NCBI GenBank assembly: GCA_019348335.1
Contig: JAHWJR010000099.1
Location: 1-6,875 of the forward strand
Direction: 5' to 3'
DNA: 6,875 nucleotides
Source: Actinomycetota bacterium
Lineage (GTDB): Bacteria > Actinomycetota > Acidimicrobiia > Acidimicrobiales > CADCSY01
Shown in pieces: positions 5,211-6,875 of this stretch. The number at the start of each line of letters is the position of its first letter. Position 1 is the stretch's first letter. The notes beneath the pieces are model-generated. The model did no database searches. It was not told the DNA's origin and saw only the letters and a program-made list of their open reading frames with translations. The position numbers and the translations under genes are program-made.

Positions 5211-5891
5211 TCAGGCGCCCCAGCGGCTCTCGCCGAAGCGGTACCCGACCGAGCGGACGGTCGTGATGAGGCTGGCCCGTTCCTCGCCCAACTTGGCCCG
5301 GAGCCGCCGTACGTGGACGTCGACGGTGCGGGCCCCGCCGTAGTAGTCGTAACCCCACACCCGGCTGAGCAGGGTCTCGCGCGTGAACACCTTGCCGGGG
5401 TGCGAGGAGAGGAACTTCAACAGCTCGTACTCCATGTAGGTGAGGTCCAGAGGCCGTCCGGCGATGGCGGCCTGGTAGGTCTCCAGGTTGAGCATGAGGT
5501 CGCCGTACTCGATCAGCTCCGGCCGGGTTCCCTGGCCCGTGCGCCAGAACAGGTGCTTGAGCCGGGTCTCCAGCTCGCCGGGGCGGACGGGAACGAGGCA
5601 GAAGTCGTCGAACAGGTCGTCGCGCAGGTCGAGGTGGGCGAGCTGAGCGGGGTGCAGCAGGAGCAGCACGGGCTCGAGCGGCAGGTCCCGCTTGCGGAGC
5701 GCTCGGCACAAGGCGAAGGCCCCGTCGGGGTCCTCGGTGCCGGCGACCACGGCGCCGGCCCAGCCGTCCTCGGGTTCCACGCGGTCAGCGGCGTCGGCAC
5801 TGGTCGCCGCCTTCCACGGGTAGCCGCCGAGGTCGAGCGTCTGGGCCAGCTCGGCGGCGGGCGGGTCGGGGAAGACCAGCAGTGGCTCCAC
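5211..5891 (-). CDS. glnR: GlnR-like OmpR-family nitrogen regulator with degenerate receiver
   Basis: 226-residue transcription factor resembling actinobacterial GlnR, the orphan regulator of ammonium assimilation genes. The C-terminal winged helix (~125-219) matches what I recall of Streptomyces GlnR closely: GRPLDLTYMEYELLKFL, HPGKVFTRETLL, VWGYDYYGGARTVDVHVRRL and TTVRSVGYRF. The N-terminal receiver-like domain (~1-115) lacks the phosphorylation pocket: the expected aspartate region reads AVVAGTED (47-54), and the conserved lysine before Pro is Val100 in CLVPV. It therefore probably works without a histidine kinase, as proposed for GlnR. The GTG start at 5891 is 9 nt after the glnA stop, with no good ribosome site of its own, so it is likely translated by coupling from glnA. 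Position beside glnA strengthens the assignment over a generic OmpR regulator. Confidence 0.88.
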   Translation of the reverse strand: MEPLLVFPDPPAAELAQTLDLGGYPWKAATSADAADRVEPEDGWAGAVVAGTEDPDGAFALCRALRKRDLPLEPVLLLLHPAQLAHLDLRDDLFDDFCLVPVRPGELETRLKHLFWRTGQGTRPELIEYGDLMLNLETYQAAIAGRPLDLTYMEYELLKFLSSHPGKVFTRETLLSRVWGYDYYGGARTVDVHVRRLRAKLGEERASLITTVRSVGYRFGESRWGA

Positions 5892-5900
5892 CGGAGGGAC

Positions 5901-6875
5901 CTACAACCTCGGTAGGTAGCGATCGAGCTCGAACTGGCTGACCTGGGTCTTGTAGTCGGCCCACTCCGCGCGCTTGTTGCGGATGAACCACTCGAAGACG
6001 TGCTCGCCGAGGGTCGCCGCCGCCAGCTCGGAACGCTCCATGGCGTTCACCGCCTCGTTGAGGTTGCCGGGCAGGGGGCGGATGCCCTCGGCCAGCAGCT
6101 CCTGGGGGGTGAGCTCGTAGAGGTTGGCCCGAGTCTCCGGCGGCAGCTCGTAGCCCTCCTCGACCCCCTCGAGCCCGGCGGCCAGCACCATGGCGAACGC
6201 CAGGTAGGGGTTGCACGCGGGGTCCGGGGCCCGGTACTCGATGCGGGTGGAGTCGGCCTTGTTGCGCTTCGAGTGGGGGACGTTGACCACCACCGAGCGG
6301 TTGTTGCGAGCCCACGACACGTACACCGGCGCCTCGTAGCCCACGACCAGGCGCTTGTAGGAGTTCACCCACTGGTTGGTGACCGCGGTGATCTCCGGGG
6401 CGTGGCGGAGCAGGCCGGCGATGAACCCCTTGGCAATCTTCGACAGGCCGTGCTCGTCACCGGGGTCGTGGAAGGCGTTGACGTCACCTTCGAACAGCGA
6501 GAAGTGGGTGTGCATGCCCGAGCCCTGCACCCCGGCGATGGGCTTGGGCATGAACGTGGCGTACACGCCCCGCTCCTGGGCGATCTCCTTGACCATGAGC
6601 CGCAGCGTCATGACGGTGTCGGCCATGGTCAGGGCGTCGGTGTGGCGCAGGTCGATCTCGTGCTGGCTGGGGCTGTCCTCGTGCTGGGAGTACTCGACAG
6701 GCACGCCCATCTCCTCGAGGGTCAGCACCGTCTGCTTGCGCAGGTCGCTGGTCAGGTCGGCCACGGACAGCTCGAAGTACGAGCCCCGGTCGAGCAGGCC
6801 CGGCGGGTGGGACGGGTCGGCGTCGGCGAAGTAGAAGTACTCGACCTCGGGGGCGGCGTAGAACGAGAAGCCCCG
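5901..6875 (-). CDS. glnA: Type I glutamine synthetase, N-terminus beyond window edge
   Basis: Makes glutamine from glutamate, ammonia and ATP in the cytosol; the main ammonium-assimilation step. The visible 324 codons start in GFSFYAAPEVEYFYF (the metal/glutamate-binding acidic strand) and continue to the stop. Signatures: SQHEDSPSQHEIDLR (6645-6689), the ATP-binding region ATFMPKPI...GSGMHTHFSL (6495-6560), WARNNRSVVVNVP, and RIEYRAPDPACNPYLAFA with the metal and substrate residues. The C-terminal part LGEHVFEWFIRNKRAEW...YLPRL resembles GSI-alpha (Bacillus/archaeal-like) enzymes rather than the longer GSI-beta form. NLYELTPQEL occupies the place of the adenylylation loop, but whether it is modified cannot be judged. 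An internal GTG (6764) is not the true start because homology continues upstream. A glnR-like gene follows after 9 nt, an apparent operon in which the enzyme gene is co-transcribed with its likely regulator. Confidence 0.95.
   Translation of the reverse strand, partial: RGFSFYAAPEVEYFYFADADPSHPPGLLDRGSYFELSVADLTSDLRKQTVLTLEEMGVPVEYSQHEDSPSQHEIDLRHTDALTMADTVMTLRLMVKEIAQERGVYATFMPKPIAGVQGSGMHTHFSLFEGDVNAFHDPGDEHGLSKIAKGFIAGLLRHAPEITAVTNQWVNSYKRLVVGYEAPVYVSWARNNRSVVVNVPHSKRNKADSTRIEYRAPDPACNPYLAFAMVLAAGLEGVEEGYELPPETRANLYELTPQELLAEGIRPLPGNLNEAVNAMERSELAAATLGEHVFEWFIRNKRAEWADYKTQVSQFELDRYLPRL

Overview
The window is GC-rich (clearly above 65% by eye), almost gap-free bacterial DNA. GTG starts are frequent, and several genes begin 7-8 nt after a TANNNT -10 box with no separate leader, which is the leaderless style common in Actinomycetota. 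Together with a GlnR-type orphan regulator and a Tat lipoprotein, this points to a high-GC actinobacterium. An Acidimicrobiia-like lineage is my guess, not something the sequence proves. All seven genes read as open frames. I see no tRNA, rRNA, CRISPR, insertion sequence or phage signature.

Left part (1-2330): an iron-sulfur cluster module. A Mrp/ApbC-type P-loop Fe-S carrier runs leftward off the window edge (1-1118). Facing away from it is a SufR-like winged-helix regulator with C-terminal cysteines (1161-1838), followed by an A-type Fe-S carrier of the ErpA/IscA family (1895-2215). The two divergent genes share a 42-bp gap holding two opposed -10 boxes. The regulator could therefore sense Fe-S status and control its neighbours. 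The erpA end faces a convergent gene across 114 bp containing three stacked palindromes, one of which looks like an intrinsic terminator.

Middle part (2330-5183): a Tat-exported lipoprotein with a thioredoxin-like C-terminal domain (2330-3214, minus strand) is divergent from an unusual gene at 3241-4833. That gene fuses a complete two-cluster [2Fe-2S] domain of the xanthine dehydrogenase/CO dehydrogenase small-subunit type to a strongly shortened molybdopterin-subunit remnant. The 26-bp gap between these two genes is an almost exactly symmetric promoter pair: a 14-bp palindrome carries TAGGGT in both directions, each 8 nt from a GTG start. The hydroxylase-like gene overlaps a RidA-family imine deaminase gene by ATGA (4830-5183).

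Right part (5211-6875): on the minus strand, a type I glutamine synthetase enters from the right edge (C-terminal ~324 residues visible). It is followed 9 nt later by a GlnR-like OmpR-family regulator whose receiver domain lacks the phosphorylation residues. This is a compact nitrogen-assimilation operon (glnA-glnR) converging on ridA across a small hairpin. The most unusual item is the miniaturised molybdenum-hydroxylase-like fusion coupled to ridA.
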